A stretch of 64,000 bases of DNA. It comes from Bacteroidota bacterium. GTDB lineage: Bacteria > Bacteroidota > Bacteroidia > Flavobacteriales > Schleiferiaceae. The notes under the pieces were generated by a model that was given only the letters and a program-made list of their open reading frames with translations, was not told the DNA's origin and made no database searches. Positions 34,850 to 44,092 of the stretch are shown one piece after another. The stretch is taken from positions 62,001 to 126,000 of the forward strand of contig JANSYJ010000006.1 in the NCBI GenBank assembly GCA_024742495.1, in the 5' to 3' direction. Every line of letters starts with the position of its first letter. The first letter of the stretch is position 1. The translations under genes and the position numbers were made by a program.

Positions 34850-37036
34850 ATGCGTCGGATACTTACTTTACTCATTCTTTTTGGGGCAATAGGCCTGGAG
34901 GCCGCTCACCTAGTTGGTGGGGAGCTTTCCTATGAATGTTTAGGTAATAACCGTTATGAAATTCGTCTCGTTATTTATCGCGATTGTGCTTCAAATGGTG
35001 CTCCTTTTGACGACCCAGCCATTATCACTGTCTTCAATGCGAACAATTCGATTTTTGACAATTTACAGGTTCCGCTACATAGCAGTAGCCTTTTACCGAT
35101 TAATGCCCCCAACAGTTGTACCAGCTTACCCAGCTTTGTTTGCACTCAAGAAGGTATTTATTTAGATACCATTAGCTTACCTGCCAGCGGAGGGCCCTAC
35201 ACTTTTAGCCATCAGCGCTGTTGCCGAAACAGTAGCATCGATAATATTCCAAACCCCCGCCTTTGGGGAAATACTTACACCATTGAAGTACCCACAAGTG
35301 TAAGCTGTAATAGCAGTCCTAGCTTTAGTAATGCACCGCCAGTAGCGCTATGCTTAAATCAATATGTGCAAGTGGATATGGGAGCGAATGAAAGCGATGG
35401 CGATAGTTTACACTATTTCCTGTGCAGCCCTTTGCACGGCGGTGGCAGCCAAACGCAAACCACTGGTCCAAACTCACCCCGCCCAGATACTTCTACCGCT
35501 CCACCCTATGTTCAAGTTCCATTTTCTGGCAGCTACTCCACTTCCTACCCCATACCCAGTAGTCCGGCTTTTAACATAAACTCCCAAACGGGAATGTTAA
35601 GCGGAACACCAAATCAAATTGGCCAATACGTTTTTGCCGTTTGTGTGCAAGAATGGCGCAATGGTGTCTTGCTTAGCACCTTGCGTCGCGATTTTCAGTT
35701 TAATGTTACCAATGCCTGTGTGCGAACCGCGGCAGACTTTGAACCTCAAGATTTAGACCCATTTGCACTCTGCTCGGGTAAAACTATTCAGTTTGAAGAA
35801 GTGTGTATCAATACCTCTACTTGGCTCTGGGATTTTGGCGTTCCTGGTATCAGCAGCGACACTAGCTCCCAGGCTAATCCTTCCTTTACTTATCCAGATA
35901 CTGGCGTTTTTCAAGTTACCCTAATTGCCAATCCCGGTACCGTTTGTGCCGATACTATGGTCCGTGAGTTTAAAGTATTCGAAGGTTTAAATGTCAGTTT
36001 TATTACCACCGGCCAAGCATGTTTCGATGTGCATCGCTTTAATTTTATCGCTCAAGGAAACTTTGGTCCCGACGCTATTTACTCTTGGGATTTCGGAGGT
36101 CTTACTAACTCAGGTTTAAGCACCTCCAATGACGCGAGTCCTCAAAACGTAGTATATCAACAAGCCGGAACCTATTTGGTCACTTTAGAAATAGAAGACG
36201 GATTTTGCAAAGCGAATTATAGCGATAGCGTGCGCCTTTATCCAAGGCCCATCTTGCGGCACGACCTTTCATCGCCAGGAGGCTGTGCTCCCTATACGGC
36301 GGAGTTTAAGGATAGTTCCGAATACGCCGGAAATGCCATTCATTTTTGGGATTTTGGTGACGGTTCTAGTTCCACCCAAGCCAATCCGAAACATACTTAT
36401 TTACAGGCTGGCAACTATGTCGTTAGTCATCGTTTAATAACTACCGATGCTTGTCGCGATACCTTAGAGGAAACAGCACCAAACCCCATTGTTATCGATC
36501 CTACTCCTATTTCAGGAATGAAAATTGAGCCTTTGGAAGTGGATATTTTCAATCCTGAGTTCGACATCCTTATTACTTCTGAGAATTACACCCAGTCCAC
36601 CCTAATTTTCCCAGATGGTCGCAGAGTTATAGATCACGATAAGGAAATAACCTACTTTGCTAAGGACACCGGAGTACAGCGTTTTACCCACATCGTTCGA
36701 AACGAATTTGGCTGTGTTGATACCACAATGATTGAAACCTATGTACAGCAGCCTTTTAGATTATATGTTCCCAATGCCTTCACTCCCAATGGCGATCAGC
36801 TCAATGATGTTTTTTCTTATTCCATTTTAGGAACCCGTAATTTCAGGATTCAAATCCTCAACCGTTGGGGACAAAGAGTTTTTGAAAGTGAGGATCCTGC
36901 TCACTTTTGGAATGGACGCATGTACAACAGCGGACCAGTTTTACAGGGTGGAGTTTACACCTATATCATGGAGGTAATTGATAAAGAAACTGGAAATGGC
37001 GTGGTTAAAAAAGGAACCGTTAGCCTTATCCGTTAA
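34850..37036 (+). CDS. PKD-domain protein with CHU_C (T9SS type B) C-terminus
   Basis: This is a 728-residue secreted protein. The signal peptide is about residues 1-18. An N-terminal beta-rich domain (HLVGGELSYECLGNNRYEIRL...YRDC) typical of large Bacteroidota surface proteins is followed by three PKD-like domains, marked by LWDFGVPG, SWDFGG and FWDFGDGSS. The last 90 residues (VPNAFTPNGDQLNDVF...ILNRWGQRVFES...GVYTYIMEV) are the gliding-motility/CHU_C domain that directs type IX secretion and surface attachment. An unusually good Shine-Dalgarno sequence (AAAGGAG) precedes the ATG. Confidence 0.93.
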   Translation: MRRILTLLILFGAIGLEAAHLVGGELSYECLGNNRYEIRLVIYRDCASNGAPFDDPAIITVFNANNSIFDNLQVPLHSSSLLPINAPNSCTSLPSFVCTQEGIYLDTISLPASGGPYTFSHQRCCRNSSIDNIPNPRLWGNTYTIEVPTSVSCNSSPSFSNAPPVALCLNQYVQVDMGANESDGDSLHYFLCSPLHGGGSQTQTTGPNSPRPDTSTAPPYVQVPFSGSYSTSYPIPSSPAFNINSQTGMLSGTPNQIGQYVFAVCVQEWRNGVLLSTLRRDFQFNVTNACVRTAADFEPQDLDPFALCSGKTIQFEEVCINTSTWLWDFGVPGISSDTSSQANPSFTYPDTGVFQVTLIANPGTVCADTMVREFKVFEGLNVSFITTGQACFDVHRFNFIAQGNFGPDAIYSWDFGGLTNSGLSTSNDASPQNVVYQQAGTYLVTLEIEDGFCKANYSDSVRLYPRPILRHDLSSPGGCAPYTAEFKDSSEYAGNAIHFWDFGDGSSSTQANPKHTYLQAGNYVVSHRLITTDACRDTLEETAPNPIVIDPTPISGMKIEPLEVDIFNPEFDILITSENYTQSTLIFPDGRRVIDHDKEITYFAKDTGVQRFTHIVRNEFGCVDTTMIETYVQQPFRLYVPNAFTPNGDQLNDVFSYSILGTRNFRIQILNRWGQRVFESEDPAHFWNGRMYNSGPVLQGGVYTYIMEVIDKETGNGVVKKGTVSLIR

Positions 37037-37397
37037 TGCCATTTTTGCTAGCAATTAGCATAACTACCAATCCCAGGCCTAAACTCAGGCTCATATTTAA
37101 AAATAGGTATAGCCAAGCTTTTTGATCAATAAGCACCCAATTCTCCAAACTAAAGGTGGAAAAGGTAGAAAAGCCTCCACAAAAGCCTATTGCCCAAAAA
37201 GATCTTTGTGCTTCGCTTAAACGACCAGGGCTCTGTAAAAGCAAAAATGCCAGCAGGCCACTGGCTAAAATATTGGAGAACAGCGTCGCTAGGGGGAAAT
37301 TTGGTGATGTCCCAAAAGTGGCAATCGCCAATTTAGAAATAGCATAACGCAGCATAGATCCCAAGCCACCACCCAAAAAAACCCATAACCATGTCAT
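37026..37397 (-). CDS. crcB: CrcB/FluC fluoride channel
   Basis: This is a 123-residue protein with four membrane helices that exports fluoride as a dual-topology dimer. Motifs are GGGLGSMLRYAISK at the start, TLFSNILASGLLAFLL (the conserved Asn), GFCGGFSTFSTFSLEN and a final hydrophobic helix. Starting at ATG 37397 gives a normal N-terminus and an ATGA overlap with the upstream PAP2 gene. The longer frame from 37424 adds nine polar residues. The 3' end overlaps the convergent PKD gene by 11 bases. Confidence 0.93.
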   Translation of the reverse strand: MTWLWVFLGGGLGSMLRYAISKLAIATFGTSPNFPLATLFSNILASGLLAFLLLQSPGRLSEAQRSFWAIGFCGGFSTFSTFSLENWVLIDQKAWLYLFLNMSLSLGLGLVVMLIASKNGING

Positions 37398-37972
37398 GAT
37401 CGCCTTTGTTCTATGGGAAACCAACGATCTAAAATCAGATAGAGCCCCGTTCCACAGAGTGCCCCAAACAAAGCGCCAGCCAAAATATCGCCTGGATAAT
37501 GAACTCCAAGGTAAATTCTGCTATAGGCTACAAGGGCAGCCCAAAATAAGAGGGAGTAATACAGCCATGGAAAGCGTCTTCTAAAAAGTAGTCCCAAGAA
37601 AAAGGCTAGTCCGAAGGTATTGCTAGCATGGGAACTTATAAAGCCATAAGCGCCACCACAGGATCCTTTAACTAAGCGAATTTCAGTTTGTAGATGTTCT
37701 TCATGGCATGGTCGCGGTCTTTTAAACTGTTCCTTAAACAGCTGCACAGATCCTTGGTCGGTGGCCAATACATTGAGGATTAAGAAAAGGACAATCCAAA
37801 AAGAAGATCGCCACTTAAATATCCAGAAAACCAACACCAAGAGTGCGATGTATAAGGGAATCCAAATAAACACTTCTGACATTCTCAGCCAGAAAGGGTC
37901 CCAAAAAGCCTGGCCCATTTGATTTAGGCTGAGGAAAAGCTCCTCATCCCATTGCATCAATTGATCAAGCAT
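37394..37972 (-). CDS. PAP2-family membrane phosphatase
   Basis: This is a 192-residue polytopic protein with the three phosphatase signature blocks: KEQFKRPRP (K-x6-R-P), [12 protein letters not shown] (P-S-G-H-like, with S-S-H) and [17 protein letters not shown] (S-R-x5-H-x3-D). It is likely an undecaprenyl-pyrophosphate or phosphatidate phosphatase, with the active site facing the periplasm. It overlaps obg by 8 bases and crcB by 4, inside the adk-obg-PAP2-crcB unit. Confidence 0.92.
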   Translation of the reverse strand: MLDQLMQWDEELFLSLNQMGQAFWDPFWLRMSEVFIWIPLYIALLVLVFWIFKWRSSFWIVLFLILNVLATDQGSVQLFKEQFKRPRPCHEEHLQTEIRLVKGSCGGAYGFISSHASNTFGLAFFLGLLFRRRFPWLYYSLLFWAALVAYSRIYLGVHYPGDILAGALFGALCGTGLYLILDRWFPIEQRRS

Positions 37973-38972
37973 CCTTGTTCATCATTTCCCAAAGACGATC
38001 CTTTAGTCTTTGAATATTTTTTCCACTCACCGAAGAGATAAACATGAAGTCTACATTAGTAGGCAGTTCCTCCTTTAACTGAGCGCTCATTTCAGCTTCA
38101 AGCTCTTCATCGAGCATATCGCTTTTACTGATGGCTATTAGCTGATCCTTGTCTAATAATTCGTCATTAAACTTTTGCAGTTCAGACAGAAGAATATCGT
38201 ATTCCTTGCGAATGTCATCGGTATCGGCTGGAATCATAAAAAGGAGCATGGAGTTGCGCTCAATATGCCTTAGGAATCGATGACCCAAGCCTTTTCCTTC
38301 ACTGGCACCTTCGATAATACCTGGAATATCCGCCATCACAAAAGAGCGGTAATCACGGTACTCAACAATACCCAATTTTGGAGTTAGGGTTGTAAAGGGA
38401 TAATCCGCAATTTCCGGTTTGGCGGCAGATACCACCGAAAGTAGCGTAGATTTCCCAGCATTGGGAAAGCCCACCAAACCAACATCGGCCAGCACCTTAA
38501 GCTCTAGAATATTCCAACCTTCATCCCCGGCTTCACCCGGTTGCGCGAAACGTGGCGTTTGAAAAGTGGCCGATTTAAAATGCACATTTCCCAATCCGCC
38601 TCTTCCGCCTTTCCTTAAAATTTTCTCCTCTCCGTCCTCGGTAATCTCAAAAAGTACTTTTCCCGTTTCGGCATCCTTGGCTACGGTACCTAAGGGGACA
38701 TCTAAAATCTCATGGTCGCCATTGGCACCCGTTCGTTGATTTTGCCCACCATTAGCACCAGCCTTGGCCTTAACGTGTTTGCGATACTTAAGATGTAAAA
38801 GGGTCCATCGCTGTTTATTTCCGCGTAAAATCACGGATCCCCCTTCACCGCCATCCCCCCCATCGGGGCCACCTTTGGAGGTTAAACGATCGCGGTGTAA
38901 ATGAGGCGAGCCCGCCCCTCCTTTGCCAGACTTGCAATGGATTTTTACGTAATCGACAAAGTTTTCTTGCAT
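37965..38972 (-). CDS. obgE: Obg/CgtA GTPase
   Basis: This is a 335-residue essential ribosome-associated GTPase. It has an N-terminal Obg fold with glycine-rich repeats ([48 protein letters not shown]) and a G domain with G1 [12 protein letters not shown]2 [10 protein letters not shown]3 DIPGIIEGA and G4 ISKSD. It lacks the C-terminal OCT extension, as many Bacteroidota Obg proteins do. Its start overlaps the adk stop by one base. Confidence 0.96.
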   Translation of the reverse strand: MQENFVDYVKIHCKSGKGGAGSPHLHRDRLTSKGGPDGGDGGEGGSVILRGNKQRWTLLHLKYRKHVKAKAGANGGQNQRTGANGDHEILDVPLGTVAKDAETGKVLFEITEDGEEKILRKGGRGGLGNVHFKSATFQTPRFAQPGEAGDEGWNILELKVLADVGLVGFPNAGKSTLLSVVSAAKPEIADYPFTTLTPKLGIVEYRDYRSFVMADIPGIIEGASEGKGLGHRFLRHIERNSMLLFMIPADTDDIRKEYDILLSELQKFNDELLDKDQLIAISKSDMLDEELEAEMSAQLKEELPTNVDFMFISSVSGKNIQRLKDRLWEMMNKDA

Positions 38973-39547
38973 TAATCTAAAGTATCAATAGCGCTAAAGA
39001 GACGATCGGTAATTTCATCAATACTCCCTAAACCGTTTATCTCTTGCAGCTTTTGCTGATCAGCATAAAAGTTTTTAACGGGAGCAGTTTGGCTATTATA
39101 AGTATCTATTCGATTTTGAATTATGGCTGGATCGGCATCATCGGTTCTGCCGCTAGTTTTGGCTCTTTCCAATAGCCTTGCCTTTAATTCCTCCTCTGCC
39201 ACTTCCAAGGCCAGCATTACAGAAATGCTGGTATCTAAGGAAGCTAGTAGTTCATCTAAGGCTTCCGCCTGAGGGGTAGTTCTAGGGAAGCCATCGAAAA
39301 TAAAACCCTTGGCATTTGGGTTTTTCTCTAACTCAGCTTTTAACATGTTGATGGTCACCTCATCAGGTACCAATGCCCCTTTGTCGATATATGATTTTGC
39401 TAATGTTCCAAGCTCCGTCTCACCCTTAATATTGGCGCGAAAAATATCACCGGTACTTAGGTGTTTTAGTTGATATTGCTCAATTAACTTTTCTGATTGA
39501 GTTCCTTTTCCCGCTCCGGGAGGCCCGAATAGTACAATATTCAGCAT
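38972..39547 (-). CDS. adk: Adenylate kinase
   Basis: This is a 191-residue enzyme that equilibrates ATP + AMP with 2 ADP. P-loop [13 protein letters not shown]-site [11 protein letters not shown] and [16 protein letters not shown] are intact. The LID is the short type without the zinc-binding insert ([14 protein letters not shown]). It is the first gene of the minus-strand unit adk-obg-PAP2-crcB and is divergent from manC. Confidence 0.96.
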   Translation of the reverse strand: MLNIVLFGPPGAGKGTQSEKLIEQYQLKHLSTGDIFRANIKGETELGTLAKSYIDKGALVPDEVTINMLKAELEKNPNAKGFIFDGFPRTTPQAEALDELLASLDTSISVMLALEVAEEELKARLLERAKTSGRTDDADPAIIQNRIDTYNSQTAPVKNFYADQQKLQEINGLGSIDEITDRLFSAIDTLD

Positions 39548-39583
39548 TGTAGTCGAATTGTTTTGGTTCGATTTTGAAATCTA

Positions 39584-39591
39584 CAAAAGTA
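39584..39591 (-). promoter_or_regulatory. Probable -7 element for adk
   Basis: On the minus strand the sequence reads TACTTTTG, an exact TAnnTTTG match 36 bases before the adk ATG in the divergent region shared with manC. No TTG was found at the standard distance. Confidence 0.4.
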
Positions 39592-39638
39592 ACAATTTAA
39601 AATGCCCCTTTCTCCTCTTTAGGAGTGCATAAGAATTG

Positions 39639-39646
39639 TAGATTTG
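39639..39646 (+). promoter_or_regulatory. Probable -7 element for manC
   Basis: TAGATTTG matches TAnnTTTG and lies 17 bases before ATG 39664, which supports that start over an upstream in-frame GTG at 39625. The -33 element is not evident. Confidence 0.4.
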
Positions 39647-39663
39647 AGGCAAACAATTTAACT

Positions 39664-40749
39664 ATGGCCTCTACATATTGTGTAATCATGGCAGGCGGCA
39701 TTGGTAGCCGCTTTTGGCCGATGAGTACCGCCGAAAACCCCAAGCAATTTCACGACATATTAGGCACGGGTGAATCGCTATTACAACAAACTTTTCGCAG
39801 GCTTTCCCTCTTAACCGACCCCGAAAAAATCTTGGTGGTAACCCACCGTCAATACGAAGAGCAGGTAGCAGCGCAATTGCCAGCAATGCCGCATCGTAAT
39901 ATAATTTTGGAACCCGCTCGCAGAAACACAGCCCCTTGCATCGCCTATGCTGCATACCGAATTCAAAGCGAAGATCCCAATGCCAATATCTTAATTGCCC
40001 CTTCAGATCACCTGATTACCAATGAACAGGAATTTGTTCGAATTAGCAATTTGGCTTTAAAAACCGCCTCCGATACAGATTACTTAATTACCCTCGGAAT
40101 TAAACCGCATCGTCCTGATACAGGCTATGGCTACATTCAGTTTGAGGATCAAGATATTACCGGAGATGAGATAAAGCAGGTTAAAACCTTTACGGAAAAG
40201 CCGAATGTTGAAATCGCTCAACAATTTTTAGATAGTGGCGACTTTCTTTGGAATGCCGGAATCTTTATTTGGTCCTTAAAAACCTTCAAGCAGGAGCTTA
40301 AAGAACACCAAGCCGATTTATTTGAGAATTTTGAACAAGGAGCCGACAAATTTGGTACCGAGGCGGAAGGTCCTTTTGTGAATGAAATTTACCCCGCCTG
40401 CGATAACGAATCCATCGACTATGGCCTCATGGAAAAGTCTAACCATGTTTTTGTAATTCCTGCCGACTTTGGCTGGAGCGACCTCGGAACTTGGGGAAGC
40501 TTATACGAGCATAAAGAATTGGATAAAAACGGAAATGCGCTGGTTGGTGATAAAATCTTAAACTACAATAGCAAGGGCAATATCGTGCGTATGCCTAAAG
40601 ATAAAATTGCGGTTATTGAAGGTTTGGAGGAATACATTGTGGTGGATACACCCAAAGCCTTACTAATCTGTAAAATGCAGAACGAACAGCAAATTAAGAG
40701 CTTTGTAAGTGATGTGAAGCTTAGCTTCGGAGACGATACGGGAATTTAG
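39664..40749 (+). CDS. manC: Mannose-1-phosphate guanylyltransferase
   Basis: This is a 361-residue nucleotidyltransferase making GDP-mannose for polysaccharide or O-antigen synthesis. The signature GGIGSRFWPMST, the catalytic region PCIAYAAYRI and IAPSDHLI, TFTEKPN and FLWNAGIFIW are present. It has only the nucleotidyltransferase domain plus the short beta-helix end, without a fused phosphomannose isomerase. ATG 39664 is the start, because the preceding 13 codons overlap the likely promoter. It converges with the photolyase gene (4-base stop overlap). Confidence 0.94.
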   Translation: MASTYCVIMAGGIGSRFWPMSTAENPKQFHDILGTGESLLQQTFRRLSLLTDPEKILVVTHRQYEEQVAAQLPAMPHRNIILEPARRNTAPCIAYAAYRIQSEDPNANILIAPSDHLITNEQEFVRISNLALKTASDTDYLITLGIKPHRPDTGYGYIQFEDQDITGDEIKQVKTFTEKPNVEIAQQFLDSGDFLWNAGIFIWSLKTFKQELKEHQADLFENFEQGADKFGTEAEGPFVNEIYPACDNESIDYGLMEKSNHVFVIPADFGWSDLGTWGSLYEHKELDKNGNALVGDKILNYNSKGNIVRMPKDKIAVIEGLEEYIVVDTPKALLICKMQNEQQIKSFVSDVKLSFGDDTGI

Positions 40750-42047
40750 TCCTTTTTTAAAACGGACTTATACCTAGCCAGCGCTCTTTCCCGCGCATCT
40801 TTATGATTTACAATGGGTTTCGGATATTGCATACTGCCATATTCTGGAACCCATTTTTTTATGTACTTCAATTCAGGATCAAACTTTTTCAGTTGAAGTT
40901 CGGGGTTAAAGACCCTAAAATAAGGAGCGGCATCTACTCCACTGCCTGCTGCCCATTGCCAACCTCCCACATTAGAGGCAGCATCATAATCCAATAGCTT
41001 TTCTGCAAAATAAGCTTCTCCCCGGCGCCAATCGATTAACAAATGTTTGCATAAAAAACTGGCTACCACCATACGAACCCGATTGTGCATAAAACCGGTT
41101 TGATTGAGTTCCCGCATACCCGCATCAACCATAGGATAACCGGTTTTACCGGAACACCAGGCCTTAAAATGATCTTCATTCTGTTCCCATTCAATTAGGT
41201 CATAGTCCCTACGAAAGCTATGGTCAAAGGAATGTGGAAAGTGATAGAGAACTTGCTGATAGAAATCGCGCCAAATAAGTTCATTGAAATACTTAGCATT
41301 CCAGGCTCGGGCCGATTCTGCCAAACGACGAATGGAAATAGTTCCAAAACGCAGGTGTAAACTCAACCGACTTGTACCTCTTATAGAAGGAATATCGCGG
41401 GTTTGATCATAATTTCGGATAATTTCCTCATTAAAATTTCGATCTGGATAAGAAAATGGAAATGATTCGAAACCCATTTCCTCTAAAGAATACCACTTTA
41501 ATCCGCTAAGCTTCTTGTAATTTTCTGCCGAGCAGTCATGGGCTTGAAAATCCTTAGTACTTAAGATGGATTTATACTTTTTCATATAGGGCGTGTAAAC
41601 CACATAGGGTTTGGCATCGTCCTTTACAATTTCACTTTTCTCAAAAATAACTTGATCCTTATAACCTTTGAAGGGAATTCCCTTTTCCGCCAGAACTTGG
41701 TAAATATGCTGATCTCTTTTGCGAGCATGGGGCTCGTAATCCCGATTGCTAAAAACCGTGTGGATGGCATAATTCTCGGTAATTTTCGCCCAAGCCTCTT
41801 CCACTTGATCATGGTACACTAATAGATCCGAGCCAAGTTTCTGCAATTGCCCCTTTATAGCCTGAAGTTCCTGCCAAATAAACTGAAGCCTTGCATCCCG
41901 ACTTGGCAGTGGTTCCAAAATATCCTTGTCGAAAATGAAAAGCACCACTACCGGCTTCCCGGCTGCAAGGGCCTTTTGCAATCCGTGATTATCGTGAAGA
42001 CGCAAATCGCGTCGCATCCAAAAGATGTTTACTTCTTCCTGAGCCAT
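40746..42047 (-). CDS. phr: Deoxyribodipyrimidine photolyase, class I-like
   Basis: This is a 433-residue flavoprotein that uses blue light to reverse pyrimidine dimers. The N-terminal antenna domain has IFWMRRDLRLHDNHGL. The FAD domain has TSRLSLHLRFGTISIR, ELIWRDFYQQVLYHFP, TGYPMVDAGMRELNQTGFMHNRVRMVVASFL and WQWAAGSGVDAAPYFRVFNP. It is the last gene of the carotenoid/pterin operon, overlapping the flavin reductase gene by 19 bases. The antenna chromophore is unknown; the neighbouring pterin and flavin genes suggest a reduced pterin or flavin. Confidence 0.95.
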   Translation of the reverse strand: MAQEEVNIFWMRRDLRLHDNHGLQKALAAGKPVVVLFIFDKDILEPLPSRDARLQFIWQELQAIKGQLQKLGSDLLVYHDQVEEAWAKITENYAIHTVFSNRDYEPHARKRDQHIYQVLAEKGIPFKGYKDQVIFEKSEIVKDDAKPYVVYTPYMKKYKSILSTKDFQAHDCSAENYKKLSGLKWYSLEEMGFESFPFSYPDRNFNEEIIRNYDQTRDIPSIRGTSRLSLHLRFGTISIRRLAESARAWNAKYFNELIWRDFYQQVLYHFPHSFDHSFRRDYDLIEWEQNEDHFKAWCSGKTGYPMVDAGMRELNQTGFMHNRVRMVVASFLCKHLLIDWRRGEAYFAEKLLDYDAASNVGGWQWAAGSGVDAAPYFRVFNPELQLKKFDPELKYIKKWVPEYGSMQYPKPIVNHKDARERALARYKSVLKKD

Positions 42048-42688
42048 TCCTTCTCTGCTAAGGGTTTATCGGGCTGGGCATATTCAAAACGCTTAAAGGC
42101 CTGGGGCAAATAGTAGCTATCCAAACCATTCACGCTTAAAGTATCTATAAGACTGTGGTCGATTAAACCATCTTCCAGCATACAGCTCTCTTCCAAATAA
42201 ACCTCATGTATAGAAGCAATAAGTAAAATGGTATCGTTGAGAGAGATGGCATGCTCCTCTTCGTATTTAATGCCAAACTTTAGCCGGGCTTGTTTTACAT
42301 AGGGAACTGCAAAACCTAAATCTTCCGCTTCTAAATTTGTGGCTTCAAACTCCGAAATTTCGCGTGGGTAGCTGGCTGCGGCCTGATGGGCGGCATCAAC
42401 AATATCCTTGTGAACTGCATTTACCGTAGCAAATCCTTGGGCACGAAGATTTTCTAGACTATGTCTTTCTACAGTATGTGGACGGAAGATAAGACTCATT
42501 AAAGGTGGGTTTGCACCAACGTGCTGCACCGAAAAAAACGGGGCGACATTAAGTAGGCCTTCTTCACTTTGGGTAGCAAGGAGGTTTATACTCTTGAAAC
42601 CACCAATACTATTGAAGAAATTGGCTCTAAATCGTCGATCCCAATCCTTAAAATCCTTTGACTTAAATGAAATCTTATTCTGAGACAT
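42029..42688 (-). CDS. Flavin reductase-like FMN-binding split-barrel protein
   Basis: This is a 219-residue protein of the flavin reductase family (FMN-binding split barrel). It shows NFFNSIGGFKSINLLATQSEEGLLNVAPFFSVQHVGANPPLMSLIFRP, then TVNAVHKDIVDAAHQAAASYPREISEF and a C-terminal domain with YLEESCMLEDGLID and GLDSYYLP. The start is ATG 42688, forming a TAATG overlap with the SDR stop. In this operon it could supply reduced flavin to the photolyase or act in pterin metabolism; that link is inferred. Confidence 0.88.
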   Translation of the reverse strand: MSQNKISFKSKDFKDWDRRFRANFFNSIGGFKSINLLATQSEEGLLNVAPFFSVQHVGANPPLMSLIFRPHTVERHSLENLRAQGFATVNAVHKDIVDAAHQAAASYPREISEFEATNLEAEDLGFAVPYVKQARLKFGIKYEEEHAISLNDTILLIASIHEVYLEESCMLEDGLIDHSLIDTLSVNGLDSYYLPQAFKRFEYAQPDKPLAEKEWLRKK

Positions 42689-43392
42689 TAGCGCAGGGCT
42701 GACATTCCACCATCCACTTTTAAAACTTGACCGGTAATCCATGAAGCTTTGTCGCTTAAAAGGAAGAGACTCATTTCTGCAATATCTTCTGGTCGACCTA
42801 CCTTCTTTAATGGATGGCGATCCGCATTCGCTTCACGCTTTTTATCATTGGATAAAAGTGCATTTGCCAAGGGCGTATCCGTAAGTGAAGGCGCTATAGC
42901 GTTTACACGCACCTTGGGCGCATATTCCGCGGCCAAACTCCTGGCTAAACCTTCCACCGCTCCTTTCGCTCCGGCTATGGAACTGTGAAAAGGAAGTCCA
43001 TTTTGAACCGCTACGGTTGAGAATAGTACAATTGAAGCGCCTTCGGTTTTCTTTAATTTCGGCATCGCCCGCTGTAGGACCTTAACGGCACCTAGGTAAT
43101 TGATTTCCAACTCTTCCCGGAAAACATCTGAGGCCATTCTTTCGAATGGCTTTAGGGTTATACTACCAGGACAGTAAACTACACCGTGCAAAGCATCGGG
43201 TAATTCCATGGGTAGCTTAGAGTCGCTTAGAACATCATATCCATATTTATGGAGTCCTTCTCTTGAAGTTAAGTTCTCGTCAATGTGGCGACTAAGCGCC
43301 CAAACGTGATGACCTTGATCTAATAATTGACTAACAATTACTTTTCCAATGCCACTTCCTCCACCAACAATCAAGTAATTTTTTTGAGACAT
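42688..43392 (-). CDS. Short-chain dehydrogenase/reductase with atypical active site
   Basis: This is a 234-residue SDR with the NAD(P) loop VGGGSGIGKVI and the NAG-equivalent VVYCPGS. The family's catalytic Y-x-x-x-K reads I139-A-G-A-K143, so the Lys is kept and the Tyr is replaced by Ile. The rest (LARSLAAEYAPKVRVNAIAPSLTDTPLA, GQVLKVDGGMS) is well preserved. Similar Tyr-less SDRs appear, as I remember, beside photolyase genes in other bacteria, where a pteridine-reductase-like role is suspected. It lies one base after folE and overlaps the flavin reductase gene. Confidence 0.9.
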   Translation of the reverse strand: MSQKNYLIVGGGSGIGKVIVSQLLDQGHHVWALSRHIDENLTSREGLHKYGYDVLSDSKLPMELPDALHGVVYCPGSITLKPFERMASDVFREELEINYLGAVKVLQRAMPKLKKTEGASIVLFSTVAVQNGLPFHSSIAGAKGAVEGLARSLAAEYAPKVRVNAIAPSLTDTPLANALLSNDKKREANADRHPLKKVGRPEDIAEMSLFLLSDKASWITGQVLKVDGGMSALR

Positions 43393-43393
43393 A

Positions 43394-44092
43394 TTATCCT
43401 ATGATTTTTAAGAATTCACTTCGATGAGATTCTTCTTTAAACTTTCCGGAATAATGCACTGTTACCGTGCTTGAGGAACAATCTTCAATTCCTCTGGTAG
43501 CAACACACATGTGATCTGCTTCGATATAAACCGCTACATCTTCGGTTTGAAGGGCACGTTTCAACTCGGCTCCTATTTGCTCGGTAAGGCGTTCTTGCAC
43601 CTGCGGGCGCTTAGAAAAATAGCGCACCAGACGGTTAATCTTACTTAAGCCAATCACCTTTCCTGAGGAAATATAAGCGACATGGGCCTTCCCTAAAATA
43701 GGTACAAGGTGGTGCTCGCAATAAGAATGAACGGTGATGTTCTTCTCTACCAGCATTTGACCGTAGCGGTATTTATTATCAAATAATTTAGCCTGAGGCT
43801 TATTTTCTGGCAGCAGGCCTTGAAAGATTTCGTTAACATACATTTTGGCCACTCTACGAGGAGTGCCGCTAAGGCTATCATCGGTAAGATCCATTCCCAA
43901 AATGTGCAGGATATCCGCAAACTTTTCCTCGATTAGATTCACCTTTTCCTCTGGATCCAGGAGAAAAGCATCCTTGCGCATTGGAGTGTCCAAATTAGTC
44001 ATAGCATGACCATTGCCAAGCTCCTCCACTCTTTGCAGTAATTCGTCAGAATTCTGCTCTAAGTTTGGATTTAATTGAGCATTAGCCTTCAT
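43394..44092 (-). CDS. folE: GTP cyclohydrolase I
   Basis: FolE converts GTP to dihydroneopterin triphosphate, the first step of folate and tetrahydropterin synthesis. The 232-residue product has a disordered N-terminal 55 residues and a complete catalytic domain: VAKMYVNEIFQGL, the zinc and active-site motif HSYCEHHLVPILGKAHVAYI, SKINRLVRYFSKRPQVQERL, and HMCVATRGIEDCSSSTVT with the third zinc ligand. ATG 44092 is preferred; 44119 is also possible but would extend the overlap with the PTPS gene. Confidence 0.95.
   Translation of the reverse strand: MKANAQLNPNLEQNSDELLQRVEELGNGHAMTNLDTPMRKDAFLLDPEEKVNLIEEKFADILHILGMDLTDDSLSGTPRRVAKMYVNEIFQGLLPENKPQAKLFDNKYRYGQMLVEKNITVHSYCEHHLVPILGKAHVAYISSGKVIGLSKINRLVRYFSKRPQVQERLTEQIGAELKRALQTEDVAVYIEADHMCVATRGIEDCSSSTVTVHYSGKFKEESHRSEFLKIIG

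Noticed and set aside
39625..39663. GTG start giving manC a 13-residue longer N-terminus
   Set aside because: The segment overlaps the TAGATTTG promoter-like element, and the conserved domain starts a few residues after ATG 39664.
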